Positions 1 to 12,189 are shown, numbered from the stretch's first letter. The stretch is 64,000 nt of DNA from Entoloma clypeatum (GCA_963565915.1 OY751495.1:3534001-3598000), one strand, 5' to 3'. Notes: generated by a model from the sequence alone, not told the origin. Numbers and translations are program-made.

Positions 1-1619
1 ACCGTGAGTCTTTCCGTTTGTAAACCTGTCCAAGGAACCTTCAATTGTTGACGATCCTCGGTAGGATGGACTACATCCGTTTCTACCATCTCCGGTCCTA
101 CGACAGGATCAACGCTCCTACCGGTATGAAGTCCTTCTTTCGCTTGAGTAGTTCTCGCCCTGAACGATTTTTTGCTACGCCCTAGGCTCATTAATCACTC
201 AGATGGAGAAAAATTCAGGGGTCTCCTTCAGCGACGCCCAAGTCGCCCTTGCCCGCCAATGGATCGGGCAAGATCCGGAAAGCGACCAGAAGACTGTCAC
301 GATGACTTTCTCGACCCTGTCTACGGCAGGCGAGGGCCTCGTCGTGAGCGACAAGACGCCGGCCAAGACCCAGACGGTCAACATCCCGGCGAGCGAGGAG
401 GATGCCCGTCGCATCGTGGAGCGGTTTGAGAAAGGGGCGACGGAGGTTAGGAGGGATGAGGATGTGGCGGATACGGTTTCGCAGCATATGTTGAATGATA
501 AGACGGGTTTGCAGGAGGAGAAGTGGTTGGGGACTCCTGAAGAGGAGCTGGATGCGTACGTCCTTTTTTCTGTTTTTGGCCTTTTATATGTGATAAGGTG
601 CTCAAACGTCTTCATAGATACGTGTCCGAGTTGTTGTATATCCATACGAAGTTGATGATTGTGGACGATAGAAAGGTTATCGTACGTGTTGTTTTTCGAT
701 GTTGGCAAAGAAACAGCAATGTCTGAATTCTGTTCTCGTTCCCCTTCGTAGATGGGTTCAGCGAACATCAACGACCGCAGTCAGAAGGTTGGACATTTGT
801 AGTGTCATAGCTTTTCCCCTTGGCTGATTCATTCTTTTTTTTTTCTTTCAGGGCGATGGTGATTCGGAAATAGCTCTTGTCGTTGAGGACGACGACATGA
901 TAGACTCGTATATGGACCACAAGCCCTATTAGGTGTCTCGCTTTGCGGCCTCTCTCCGTCGCAAGCTCTTCCGAGGTATGGTTTTTCCCAAAATGACGAC
1001 CATATATACCCAAACAATTTTTGCAGAGCACCTTGGGCTCATTCCGCCACAAATGTGTACTGACCGGCAACCCCGTGTCACGCCCTTCATGAGGCCTGCA
1101 CCTCACCGTAACGATGACGAGACTGCGGACCCGTTCGACGAGCTCGTTGCGGATCCTATCTGTGACGAGGCGATGGCGCTTTGGGTGGAGACGGCTAAGA
1201 GGAACAGGGATATCTATACGGAGATTTTTAGGCCTGTGCCAACTAACCTTGTGAGGGATTGGGCGGCGTATGACGTGGGTTCTTTTTCTTCTTTCTTTCT
1301 TTCTCCCTTCCCTTGAATGGACTGACCGACCGTTTGTTTTGTTCACTGTCAACAGAGGTATGTGCCCAAGGTCAAGGTGGGACATGTGGTCCCGGACATT
1401 CCGCTTGAAAAAGTGAAGGAGAGATTATCCCATGTCAGGGGGGCTTTGGTTGAATGTCCTATGGTAAGGGCCAGCTTTTCCCCGAGTTCTGTTTTTTTTT
1501 TGGGGGGGGGAGGAGCTGAATTGTTTTTTTTTCTGTAGGATTTCTTGATCGATGAAAAGGATTTCGTTACTGGGCCTGAATGGAGTGGGTTGAACCCCAC
1601 TCTCCCGATCTTTGTTTGA
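1..1619 (+). CDS. Phospholipase D (PLD1/Spo14 type), 3' part, interrupted by an in-frame TAG
   Basis: This is the 3' end of a fungal phospholipase D, which hydrolyses phosphatidylcholine to phosphatidic acid at membranes. The gene runs off the left edge. Exons read by eye are about 1-3, 65-123, 186-555, 618-681, 753-787, 852-975, 1027-1274, 1356-1463 and 1539-1619, all joined by GT-AG introns. The second catalytic HKD box is split over two exons (IHTKLMIVDD, then MGSANINDRS), followed by the family's GDGDSEIAL segment. The C-terminus ends in NPTLPIFV, close to the usual PLD ending. At 930-932 the codon after DHKPY is TAG where the family normally continues (VSRFAASLRRKLFREHLGL is still readable after it), so about 190 residues after the second HKD box would be lost. 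No intron can skip it in frame. It could be a true nonsense allele or a base error (CAG to TAG). Family call is firm; functional state is uncertain. Confidence 0.85.
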
Positions 1620-1922
1620 AATAAAGTACGCGATTGGGGCTTGATCAAGTGATAAAGTGTTATGAACACTATATGGACCCTTTTTTTTTTTCTCTGTTTC
1701 TATGTAACCAACATGTTTCAGCTGTCGATAGAAGGAAGGTCTCTGCTTGTTTGTAGCCATTGGTGAATACACTCTTTACTTAAACTTCTTGCTTTCTTTG
1801 TAAGTGAGACCGCCGTCGGCATGTTCAGTGTATGAACCAATGGCAATATTGATGGTTGAACTGATGACCAAGGGTACATGCTAATCCTAAGAGGCGAGGA
1901 GAAGGAATAGATATGACTTCTC

Positions 1923-4495
1923 TCAAAGGCTGAAGATTCCGCCAGCACGCCGTCTACTTTGGATGGGGTGGGTCAATAGAAGTGCTAGTCCCAGTCCAAC
2001 AGTGAGGCCGATCGCCACAGACACCAGCTTCGATGCGGCTTGGAATCCAGATAGATAGGATTTTGTAGACCCGGCCGTTTGTTGATGGACATAGCGTAGG
2101 AGTCCGTCGTTCCCTAAGCCGGATGGTACTTGGAAAAGAATCCCGGTGATCTAAGTGATCAAGTGTAAGTTATGCATTGTATAATAAGTGCTAGGTTTCT
2201 GGAGGAATGAATGATGGAGCGGACCATTATGCCGAAAGCGTTTTCTTCAGAAAGGCGCGCATACAGGTTGGCGACGATGCCGATGGTAAAAGCTCTGATG
2301 AAAGACTTTGAGCGAAAAAGAGTAAAAGAAGAGAAGAAAAGAGAGGCGGCCTACACACCCGATTGCGGCAATGACATCACTCTGACCCGCGAATTGTGCC
2401 TGAGCTAAATAGGTTGTCACCCAGCCAATACACGAGATACAAACCAGCAGCAGCTGAGCTCGTAAGTCAGCAACATCTGAGGACAGGCCAAAAACTCGTC
2501 GCACCAGCTCTTTACGGTTGTAGGGTGCCTGATTCAGCAAACTCAGAAACAAGGAAAACATGGGCACCGTAAGGAATGCTGTTAAAAATATTATATATAT
2601 ATATATATATATTATTTTTTCCAACGAGGGCAGAAAGGGTCTGACACGTACCCCACCACCGGGAAGGCGTCTGTTGATACCATGTCCCCTCTGGATTATG
2701 ACTCAAGGCACAAACATAGTCCTCTTCACCGACAACCCGGGTTCGGGTTATCGCTTCGAACGCCCCTGCTCCCATTGCCAGGCCGAATCCGAGGAAAAGG
2801 GTATATACGACAGCATAGCACATACGAATAGACCCAGCGACGATGTTCCTAGAGGTGATCTCGAGAGATCCGCAAAGTACGATGAAACCCTTGAGAAGAG
2901 ATTTTGAAGTGTATCCGGTGAGTTTTGAACAGGAGCGGTTGACGCACGGGAAGGATGCAAACAATTGAGCTGGATGCGATGGCAGAATAGCAGAATAGAC
3001 GAGTAAGGGCGAGCGCAGCGGCAATGAAACTGAATAGAGCTGAAATGGTCACTCTGAAGGCGATCGTCAGATCCACGTTTCTTGGGAATCATATCTAAGA
3101 CTGACTCGAATACGTTTGAGTATAGTTCGTTCCTCCCGCTCAACAACTGGGCTGTGGTGAGGAAGGCTCCGAGGGGGAACACGATCACAGCATCTAAAAA
3201 GTTTCCGCCGAAACTCGCAATGCAGATGGAACTTGAACACATTCCACCGAAGACGATTACCTGCCACCAGCTGTAAATTCGTGGTCGGCGCGTCAGGGCA
3301 TCCAACCCCGCAGATGCGTCCGCGACAGATAATTCATCATGGATGACCTATTATCATGAAATCGAACATGTAAGTAGAACCTTAACGGTGATAATCTAGT
3401 GAGACTATGTACTAACCTTCCAATACAACGAATATGCGTCGTTGAGCTTTCCTATATCCAGCGAGCTTTGCTGCCGGATGAACTTGACATGATGGCTTGT
3501 ACCCGTCGACGTATCATCAAAACTCAACAGAAACGTGTCTGGAAGGTACATGCAGCTGATGTCGACGTCGAGCACGTCCGCCGTGGATTTGATCTGGGCC
3601 TGCAAGCGATGGGACGGGGCACCGAACATCATCATCGCGCGTGACAACTTCATGATGAAGTCCTCCCGCTCCGTCGTTTTAGAGACGTGATGCGTGATCT
3701 GTGAAGGGGGCGTTCCATTGGCATTCCCAAAACGCTGTACGACGCAAGTTGGTAGAAAAGGGACTCACGAACACTCTTGCTTTCTTGCGCTTCCAAGGTT
3801 TTTCCTGTTTTCTTCCTTGGTTCCGAGCAACGTTTTTGAGGTCATATGACTCGCTGTCGGGACTAGGTGATGGAAGATACGTGGGTGTGCTGGTACCGCT
3901 GTATGAACTGACGTTTCGGGCAGAGCCAACGCCCGTGGGTCGGCTGGGCTCATTTTATCAATGTTGGATGATAGGTATTTGTTTGAACTTACGAGCTGCT
4001 GCGATCCTCGAGCAGATATCTGCGAAATATCCGCTCATGAAAAAATAATCCAAGGAAATAAAGTGGGACAGACCTGGAGAGATGATACCCTGGTCGCTTG
4101 ACATCGGGCTGAAGCCGGCTTTGAACTGGTGCCGCGACGCTGGTCAAGTTTCCCGTAGCAGCCATAAGTGGTCCAAACACTCCCGGGCCACGTTGGCGCT
4201 GTTTTGCCTTCTTGCGTAAATGAACACGGTGCCGTTCGAGAGCTTGAGTTAGCCGATGAAAAGCGGCGGGCTTTGGAAGGGTATTAGAGAGGAAAGAGAT
4301 CACAAAGCGAGGAAGCCTTACGCTCAGACCTTTCTCATCTAAACCACTCGAGCTTGCGATATCCTCCCCAGAGTGTTCTAATGCATTTTTTCCGGTGTTG
4401 ATCATGAGATGTCCGTCATCATGTTTTGCTTTCTTGCGAAACCTGATAGAAACCATCCGACTCCAGCTATGGAACAAATGCCATTCGGTGAGCAT
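1923..4495 (-). CDS. Prm10-like membrane protein (ThrE/DUF1212 family)
   Basis: A spliced minus-strand gene for a multi-pass membrane protein related to yeast pheromone-regulated Prm10 and bacterial threonine exporters (ThrE). A Ser/Pro-rich, basic N-terminal region (STPTYLPSPSPDSESYDLKN) lies around 3,780-3,930. The conserved core begins near 3,702 with a segment containing MKLSRAMMMFGAPSHRL. Exons then encode WWQVIVFGGMCSS and NELYSNVFE (about 3,110-3,290), IVAGSIRMCYAVVYTLFLGFG (about 2,790-2,860), QAPYNRKELVRRVF (about 2,500-2,540), and a last exon with VPSGLGNDG and a final membrane helix ending at 1923. A 56-bp intron near 2,905-2,960 joins CILP to GFIVLCG and restores the family sequence. 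The start near 4,495 is a guess; the N-terminus is poorly conserved. The substrate is unknown. A 65-70 bp piece of this gene recurs at 6,024-6,100. Confidence 0.75.
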
Positions 4496-5349
4496 CAGTT
4501 CTCAGGAGGGACGGGATAGGCGTACTGGGTGTAATGCGAAGGGAACGAGTCGGCTTCAAGAACTGATATAACGTTGGTGAAGTGGCGAAGGAGCGGAACG
4601 TTTCGAGATGTGGCAACCCATTTTCCCAATAGACCGTGACAGCGGTTTGATAGCAGCGCGATGGGCGTAAGCTAACTAACCGTGAGATGTCAAACTGCCA
4701 CGTGAAGAGGAATGTTTACACCCTCCCTGAGACCACGCAGACGGAAAAGAAACGTCCGTCTACTCTAGGAGAAGACCGTTTCCTCTTGACGCGGGCTTGA
4801 GTATACCTGAGCATTGAATATCGAATCTTGAAGTAGATCCCGTCCATTGGAAGAAAGTATTCGCGTTTGAAACTTCGAAACTGTGGAGCTGTGTTGTCAA
4901 TCTGTCAGGGTGTGCGTAGGCGATGAGGTAAAGTCGACTCCACCAATTGCACGTTCCGAGATCAATCAAGACCGCCTACCAACCCCGAGTGGTGACTCCG
5001 AATAATCACACGTGTACGTTGGTGTACGTGTAGAAGCAACACGCCGTGTACTGGACGCTCAGGCTCTTGAATACAATCCTTGAAGTTTCAGTGGGACTGA
5101 TCATAGTAGGGCTTATTATGCTCAGCGAGACTGGAACTGTATGTTAGTCCGTACGATGGCGGTGGCTCGACGAGAATATTGAATTTCATCACGGCATGCT
5201 GGAAAAATTAGAAATCGCACCTGAAAAGAAGAAGCATTACAGTAACGATGAACAAAGGAACATGTAGTATTTGTTCGAACAAGAATGACGCAAGTTGCCG
5301 AAAGCTGAATAGTATCGGTAAGGGCCGAACCTTCCATCTTAGTCTACAT
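4496..5349. other. Intergenic stretch, nothing recognised
   Basis: About 850 bp between the Prm10-like gene and the decayed cyclin copy. Short open frames exist on both strands, but none shows a recognisable family, a signal peptide or a convincing splice pattern. The part next to 4,496 probably holds the promoter and 5' leader of the Prm10-like gene. Confidence 0.5.
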
Positions 5350-6023
5350 CAGGTGGACCGAGCTGGACGACGCCACCCCTCACGAGGACGCCGACACCTG
5401 CGCCGAACCACCGATATCGAGCAGCCCCATCACACTGGGATTCGTCAGAGTCGACTGTCCATCTCAGCAGCTCTACTTCTGACTCTTCGCCGCCGCTGGA
5501 TCATGGCGCGGAAGATCCTGCTTCAATAATTCTTGCAGATACGCATCCTTACAACGACGACTTCATCTGAAGATTGGACGAACTCCTTTTGGCCGTACTT
5601 CGTCGGAGAGCGGAGGGGGATTTGCACTCTCCAGATCATGGATCACGCTTTGGCTCTGATAAATCCAAGGGTGGACCTCAAAGGCGCTTTTCAGTCATAT
5701 CGTCCGAAGCTTCCTTCTCCCCTGGCATCAGGAAAATAGCTCATCTACACGATCCCGAACAGGCTCTGTCTTTGTTTCACCTTCTCCCCCCACGACTGCC
5801 CCGACATCAAAACCATCTCAAGTCGACAAAACGCGGACGAATACAGGACAGGTTACGAATACTAAAGGATACAGACTGATTAGAAATGCCGACTCCTATC
5901 GTGCCGAGCGCAGGCTCCTCGCAATTGCAAACCGACGGTTGAATGGCAACGGCGAAACGAGAACGAACCTCAGGCTGGGAAGCACTTTAAGCGACGCCTG
6001 ACCTTTGTCCGACAAACCAACAT
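5350..6023 (+). pseudogene. Decayed partial copy of the cyclin-like gene at 8,494
   Basis: Near-identical in nucleotide sequence to the first exon of the cyclin-like gene (about 8,486-9,370) and in the same orientation about 3 kb upstream of it. Visible lesions are loss of the start codon (the ATG position reads CTG), a deletion of about 20 bp near 5,425 relative to 8,560, a CGA-to-TGA stop near 5,568, a deletion of roughly 190 bp near 5,765 relative to 8,920-9,110, and several small indels after 5,938. Similarity stops at about 6,023, where it joins a piece of the Prm10 gene. The high identity outside the deletions suggests a fairly recent copy. It has no intact open frame and is best called a pseudogene fragment. 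Confidence 0.85.
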
Positions 6024-6100
6024 ATGAGTATCTTGAGGACAGGCCAAAAACTCCTCGCACCAGCTCTTTACGGTTGTAGGGTGCTTGGTTCTTTAAACTC
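6024..6100 (-). pseudogene. Short duplicated piece of the Prm10-like gene
   Basis: About 65-70 bp closely match 2,481-2,546 of the Prm10-like gene, including the segment coding QAPYNRKELVR on the minus strand. It is fused directly to the right end of the decayed cyclin copy, so two unrelated source genes meet at about 6,023. The piece keeps the same genomic orientation as its source about 3.5 kb away. It is far too short to be functional. Confidence 0.75.
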
Positions 6101-6295
6101 TGTAGGTGCATTGAAGTATATCTCATGAAGGCGATTTTCCATTACTGAAGTAAGATACATAACCTTTGTCCAAGACTATCAAGTTGCTGCCCCTCCGTCC
6201 GTGAACTCTTCCCTTGCCCCACCTGCCGGCAGAAAGTCGATGTGTGAAGTGGTCAATGTCATTGCGAATATGGAGAAAGAGATCAGACATACCCT

Positions 6296-8254
6296 TTAAG
6301 GCGACTTGGTGAGCAGTGCCAAAACATCTTGCGCACTCAATTCATGAGATTCCTGACAAATACGCACTGCAAGTCTCATCATTTCCGACGAGTGCCATGC
6401 AACCGTGGACGTTCGAATCAGATACCCAATAGCCCATATATCAACCTCTGCGCCATGCCCATCACGAAATATATCCGGTGAGTGAGTGTCCTTGTCAAAC
6501 GATGGTTTAGCCAATGTCGGCGGCATAGCGGCGTGTTCCCAGTCGATCAAAAACCACTTCGACTCATCGTCTGCTCTGCGAATGATATTGTCCCACCGAA
6601 TATCGCGATGATATAATTTGATTTTATGGGCAGCCTGAATGAGATGAGCAATTGCCCAGGAATAAAAAAAATCTAAGTCGTACATCAAGCGCATCCAGAA
6701 CACATATAAGACATTCTCGCAGTTCCTTTTCGACGCGTGGACAGGAAGCAATTCCACGTGGTTTTAAGCATACAAGCTTGCCCTTTGCCGTTATGAGCTT
6801 GTCCGTATTCGGGATTGAATGAGTGTCAATGAGTGCGTATATGATTTGGAGGTGTTTGACTTTTTCACGAGCATCCTGATGTTTGAAGGTCTTGATGATG
6901 GACGTGGTTGTCATTTCGACCATGGAATTCATCCTATGCTCGTCTCAGCACAAGTACTCGAACATGAAGTGGACTGACTGCTTACCTATCGAACTTGTTA
7001 AATTCACCATTACGAAACGGCACAAGGCCAGCCAATACGGGAAATAGCGGGGAAAGATTGATGAGGTGACGAATATTAGCAATGCGATTTCTTCTAAACC
7101 TCAAATCAACCGTGATTATGTCAAAGATTCCTGCCTTCCCTCCTGGGATACCAGGTGGAGTAATGGCGCAGAGGGTCATGTTAGATGCATTGCAATAGTA
7201 CGCTATGAAAATAGTTTAGATGAAGATAACAGAGCGTGAACACTTACCAAGCATGTAAGGGGCAGGGTTATAAACCCATTCGAGCTTCTGAACCAGTTCC
7301 TCCCTTGCATCATCCGGGTTTTCTGGACCTTTCTCTTCGCCTCTAAATGGGAAAGCTCTGTCCAAAAGAAAGCCAAAGTTGGGTCGTAGGTTTTTGGTCT
7401 CTGTATACTTGTTACTATTGCGAATACTCGTTCCACTCGGTGCCAAGAGTTCAACGATGTTGCGTATATTGTTATCCCAAAACGAAACAAAGGCGTACTC
7501 TGTACCACTTGAAGGCGGAGGATTGACAACTGCCCACAAAATGGCGGCAAGGCCCAGGCCTTCTTCCCCAATCGTGAACAAGGTGTCAAGGTCATCCTCG
7601 CTGCATCCATCGGGAGGGATGTCGGAAAGAAGACGGTTGAACTTCAGTTGTGTGATTGGGACTCTCTCCGAGTCGGCTAAGGGCTTTTCGAGAAGTGCAC
7701 AAAGCTCTTCAACCAAAGGAAGCGTCGTTATCGATCGATTCGTCCTCCACAGGTCGACAATGCCAACGTAATTATCTATACAGGATCCTGAAGTCAGTCA
7801 TTCGGAGGGTAACGATGAATATTGGCTTACCTGTGAGTAGACGTGGCCGTTTATCACGGTGGTGGTCGGGTGCATCTGCGATTGGTTTGAAATCCACACT
7901 TTGGTAGAGACTAGGTTGGCACGCACCATCAGGCCGAGGAACCTTTACGACGATATCCAGACAATCAGCCTCAGATTTGTGCGCAAAGAGTGAGGACATC
8001 TTCTCCCAGGATCGCAGTGGTTTGTCATTGAATTCCAGCTTCTTCAAATTCTCCTCGAAACATTCATCGAAAGGGAGAGAAATTTTCCATAGATCAAGGG
8101 TGTCAGCGTCGAAGTGTTGGAAGGCATGCTTTTCTTTTTCTTTGATTGCTTTCTTGAGAGCTCCGACATTCTTGATCAGTGGTATTTCGACTTCGAAGTT
8201 GCGATCGCAATCATCGCCGAAGATCCAACAGGTGAGCTTGATCGTAGAGGACAT
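6296..8254 (-). CDS. Crinkler-type (CRN) protein with C-terminal protein-kinase-like domain
   Basis: A five-exon minus-strand gene. The start at 8254 is chosen because the family N-terminus follows at once (MSSTIKLTCWIFGDD, then VGALKKAIKEKEKHAF and LDLWKISLP), which is the ubiquitin-like head of Crinkler proteins of basidiomycetes and oomycetes. Exons are about 8254-7843, 7775-7248, 7202-6988, 6938-6684 and 6634-6296. The middle part is a helical linker typical of such proteins. The C-terminal exon has kinase landmarks: a catalytic loop LYHRDIRWDN and, in place of DFG, FLIDWE, then a segment with VDIWAIGYLI. A complete N-lobe with a clear glycine-rich loop is not obvious, so the fold may be reduced. 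No signal peptide is seen, which fits a nuclear or cytosolic protein. Such proteins are thought to act in fungal-fungal or fungal-host conflict; here that is inference. Confidence 0.75.
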
Positions 8255-8493
8255 CGTTCGAGTTTCAGAGCAGCACGTGCCCACCACACGGTCATTCCCA
8301 TCGCTGCTACAATCCCTCGCAAAATCTAGTGGTATCTCAGTTAAAAAGCGTCATTCGCTTCCTTCTCAGTTGTTATGTCCATCTTGACGAGCAGTTGCTG
8401 AGGGAAAAACAAAATAGGAAGTTTGAGATCAAAGATGACAAATCATATCGTTTTCACTCTCGAACTCTCCATCTTCATCTCATGTGGGCTGAG

Positions 8494-11400
8494 ATGGACG
8501 ACGCCGCCGCTCACGAGGACGCCGACACCTGCGCTGAACCACCGATATCAAGCAGCCCCCAGCCACAGTCCAGTTCGCCCACATCACACTGGGATTCGTC
8601 AGAGTCGACTGTCCATCTCAGCAGCTCTACCTCTGACTCTTCGCCGCCGCTGGATCATGGCGCGGAAGATCCTGCTTCAATAATTCTTGCAGATACGCAT
8701 CCTTACAACGACGACTTCATCCGAAGATTGGATGAACTCCTTTTGGCCGTACTTCGTCGGAGAGCGGAGGGGGATTTGCACTCTCCAGATCATGGATCAC
8801 GCTTTGGCTCTGATAAATCCAAGGGTGGACCTCAAAGGCGCTTTTCAGTCATATCGTCCGAAGCTTCCTTCTCTCCTGGCATCTCGAAAATTTCTCATCT
8901 ACACCCTCAAACACGATCTCGAACAGGCTTCGACCTCAAACACGACTGGCCGCATTCTCCGCTTCTTCCGACTGCTTTGCGAAGGTCTTCTAACATGATA
9001 CGTTCCTCTGGCGCTTCCGCTGACTCTTGCTTTGCTGACCCGGACTCTGACATAACTCCTGCCGTCCCTACTGCTCATACGGACTTGGGCTCAGGCTCTC
9101 TTGATACACCTGTCTTTGCTTCTCCTTCTCCTCCCACGACTGCCCCGGCATCAAAAACATCTCAAGTCGAGAAAACGCGGACGAATACAGGACAGGTTAC
9201 GAATACTAAGGGATACAGACTGATTAGAAATGCCGACTCCTATCGTGCCGAGCGCAGGCTCCTCGCAATTGCAAACCGACGGGAAGCCCTCCGTAAGGAA
9301 TGGCAACGGCGAAACGAGAACGAACTTGGGAAGCACTTCAAGCGACGCCTGACCTTGTCCGACAAACCAAAATACTCCACTGCGGGTAGACACACTCCCT
9401 CGGATTTGCGCGCCGAGTCCTCCTTCATCAAGGCACGAAACGATTCGTCTTTCAAGAAGCCCACGGCCATGATGAAAAGCCCTATATCCGGCGAACCACC
9501 AACGAAGAAACCAAAAGTCGGCGCTAGTTTTCGAGCAGTCACCAACACCACCGCCTCTGGGGCACGCGCAGGTTTTGCCCGCCGACCTGCAAGTCTGCGC
9601 CGTGCGGAATCGCTGCGCCTCGATCTCAAGCAGACGGAAGACAAGCAGGAGCGTTGTTCTCGCGAGGTAAATGCGCATATATTTACTGTTTTAACCGCGT
9701 ATGAACCTGAATGTTGTCATCAGTTTCCTCCACCCACTACGTCTCCTACCGCCACACCAGGAAGGTCGAATTGGGTGCCGACCGTCCCGGTAACCCCAGA
9801 AGCTGTTGCGAAAAAGAGCGCGAGGTCAAAATCCGACGACCCCATACCGATTATCGCACCTCCACCTGATTATGTGCCGCAGCTGCCCCTGAGCGAAGCG
9901 GCGCGCGGGAAGGCACGACTACGAAGAATTGTGGAGCGTGAGGAAAAGGTGCGGGGGGAGGAATGGTTGCTTGGTGGATGTGCGATGCTGGAGAATCGAG
10001 TAGCAGGTGGAAGGGAGGACCCCCGGCAGTATGATTGTGCTGAGTGGGAGAAACGTCTGGGGACTGGGGAGGCATTGAGGCAGGATGCAATTGAATGGAT
10101 CCTTGAAGTACGACGATGTCCTTTCCTCGTTCCATGTCGTTAACTTCTACCCCCAATAGGTACTTCCTGTTTACCCAGAGAGGGATGAACAGGACGATAA
10201 CCATGCTTGTGCCCGTTCTGCTTCTTTCCCGTCCGCGTCATCAACAACTAATTCCCTGGCATCGACTATTTCACTCAACACACCGACGTCTTCGGTGACT
10301 ATGTCCACCTCTTCTAGCCGGTATCAATCCATCTCCCCCACCATCACTGTCGGTTCGGACTCTTGCTCTAGCTCTTCGACCCGCAATTCCACCAGCAGAA
10401 GCATACTTTCCCGCTTCGATCACGACAAACCTTCGGGCCTACACGATCAATTATCTACATCTCCAGAGACACGTTTCCATGCCGCGTACATGTTCCTGAG
10501 GTACTTTCACCTCATTGGAAGTCAATGCTCAGATGCTGCGCATGGCAAGAATGCTGAAAAAAGGCGCCAACCGACTCTAGACGAGGACCCATCGGGTAAA
10601 GAGGGAATCTCGGACAGCGAGTACGATGGAGGCGACGATGGTTCGAGCCGGGGATCTTCGCCACGTCCTATGGCGATAAGAGCTGGTCTCCATATCTACC
10701 TCTTAGGACAGAATCTCGAATTCGAAGAGGGGCGCGAGATGGTGACGTGGGATACGGCGGTTGCTTGCTTGGCGCTGAGCGTAAAGGCGCCTCTTTTGTC
10801 TTCCTTGCTTTCCGTTTCCTATATGTTGATCCCTGAACATTGACAGTATCATCGCGATTTCCTGCACCCACTCCTCCCTGTATACGCTGTTGAGTTTCAG
10901 GGCCTGGCTCCGCATGGATTGTCTTACGAGGATCTTGAGGTGAACTTTCTTTTTCCTGATTTCGATTTTTTTTTTTTTTTTTTCGCCAGTGCGTTCTCGA
11001 CTCATCGGTGAATTTCTTTGCAGACTGCCCAGCGGGACGTCCTGGGAGCCCTGTCTTATACCCTGGGAGTGACGCCTCAGGCTGTGCTAGACGAGGTCTG
11101 GAATGCGTTTCCTGAACTTGGGGAGTTGTTCGGGTACGATGGAGGCTGGAACTTTGTGCTTGCGGAGACGTGGGATCTGCTTTTTGCATCTGTGCTTCGT
11201 CAGTGGTGGCGCTCTCCCCTTCTTCCTGTGTCTGCCAACGTCTGATTTTTTTGTTTTTTTTCTCTCTCTTCACTTCAGAGCCTGATGTTCTGCGATATCC
11301 TATATGGTTGTTGACCGCGGCTGCTCTGGCGGAAAGCATGGTTGTCACGCTTGTGGGCAGGTATGAGTACCGAGTGCCGTGGTACGATCATTGTAATGCG

Positions 11401-11644
11401 CGGCGCAAGCGGCGGGGGAAGATGAGCAGATATATTGTGGAGGCTGGGGTGGGGGCAAGAGAGAAGATGTTGGAAAGAGCGGAACGTGAGACTGAAGGGG
11501 TGCTTTTGGATTTGATGGCTGTTGTTGGTGTTCGTGAGGTGAGTCAAAGTACCTTCTGGGGAAATTGAATGTTGGGGTGTTCTTATGTTCTGTGTATAGG
11601 CTTTGTTTGATGCGTGTCGTAAATGGTTGAGGAATCTGGGTTGA
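8494..11644 (+). CDS. Cyclin-like protein with long disordered N-terminus
   Basis: Seven exons by eye: 8494-9666, 9724-10107, 10160-about 10780, 10847-10939, 11024-about 11197, 11279-11538 and 11601-11644. The first 1.2 kb encode a Ser/Pro/Arg-rich low-complexity region with basic patches. The C-terminal third has the pattern of a cyclin box: an amphipathic helix RQDAIEWILE, RFHAAYMFLRYF, VTWDTAVACLALS joined to YHRDFLHPLLPVY, AQRDVLGALSYTLG and PQAVLDEVWNAF, then a second helical repeat with RYPIWLLTAAALAE. This suggests a partner of a cyclin-dependent kinase or a cyclin-fold adaptor; the kinase partner cannot be told. The start ATG at 8494 begins MDDAAAHEDADT; an upstream in-frame extension to 8329 exists but overlaps the promoter of the divergent Crinkler gene. 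The first exon has a decayed copy at 5,350-6,023. Confidence 0.7.
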
Positions 11645-11823
11645 TGGGTTTGGTGGGTTGGGAGTTACGTGTCTGGACTTTTTAGTCTTTCGGTGTTTTA
11701 GATTGTCGGTAAAATTCGCTTTTCAATGGGCTCTGATATTCAGGTCTAGAGGTTCCTCAGGCTCGACGATAAGAAGGACACGCAGTTGGACTCCTAACAC
11801 ATAAGCCCAAGTGTACGGATGAT

Positions 11824-12189
11824 CTACTCTGCATTGTCAACGGAAATTCTGACGGAAACTCTTCCACGGCGTCCTGGTGTTGATGGATGATCTGGCGCCT
11901 GTGACTCTGATAGGACACAGTCAAAGAACAGAAAGGTTTCCGTATGTACGGGAAACTGGCGATACCACATCCCATCATCCCAACTGTCTACAAATTTTAT
12001 GACCTCGTCAACTACGAGCTGAGTCCAGTCTTCACATACACAGCATTCTGGAGGCCGGTGACGATCTGACATGGCGTGATGCGAGCCGGTGAAGGAGCTT
12101 GGTACTTGGCACGGGCGTGGTTGAGGCTTGGGCCAGCAGCCAAGCTGTAGCCAAGAAAACTTGGGGAAGACGAAACGCTTCTTGATCAA
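11824..12189 (-). CDS. Hypothetical protein, weak support
   Basis: A 121-codon minus-strand open frame ending in ISVDNAE. It contains PPECCVCEDW and an acidic, aromatic middle (KFVDSWDDGMWYR) that looks more protein-like than most shadows here, and an overlapping frame upstream (to about 12,262) could supply a spliced 5' exon. I do not recognise the family and see no clear start context. It may be the 3' exon of a small gene or chance. Confidence 0.3.
   Translation of the reverse strand: MIKKRFVFPKFSWLQLGCWPKPQPRPCQVPSSFTGSHHAMSDRHRPPECCVCEDWTQLVVDEVIKFVDSWDDGMWYRQFPVHTETFLFFDCVLSESQAPDHPSTPGRRGRVSVRISVDNAE

Noticed and set aside
2588..2614. Run of TA dinucleotides inside the Prm10-like gene
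   Set aside because: It falls in an intron of that gene. A simple repeat with no sign of an origin or other function.
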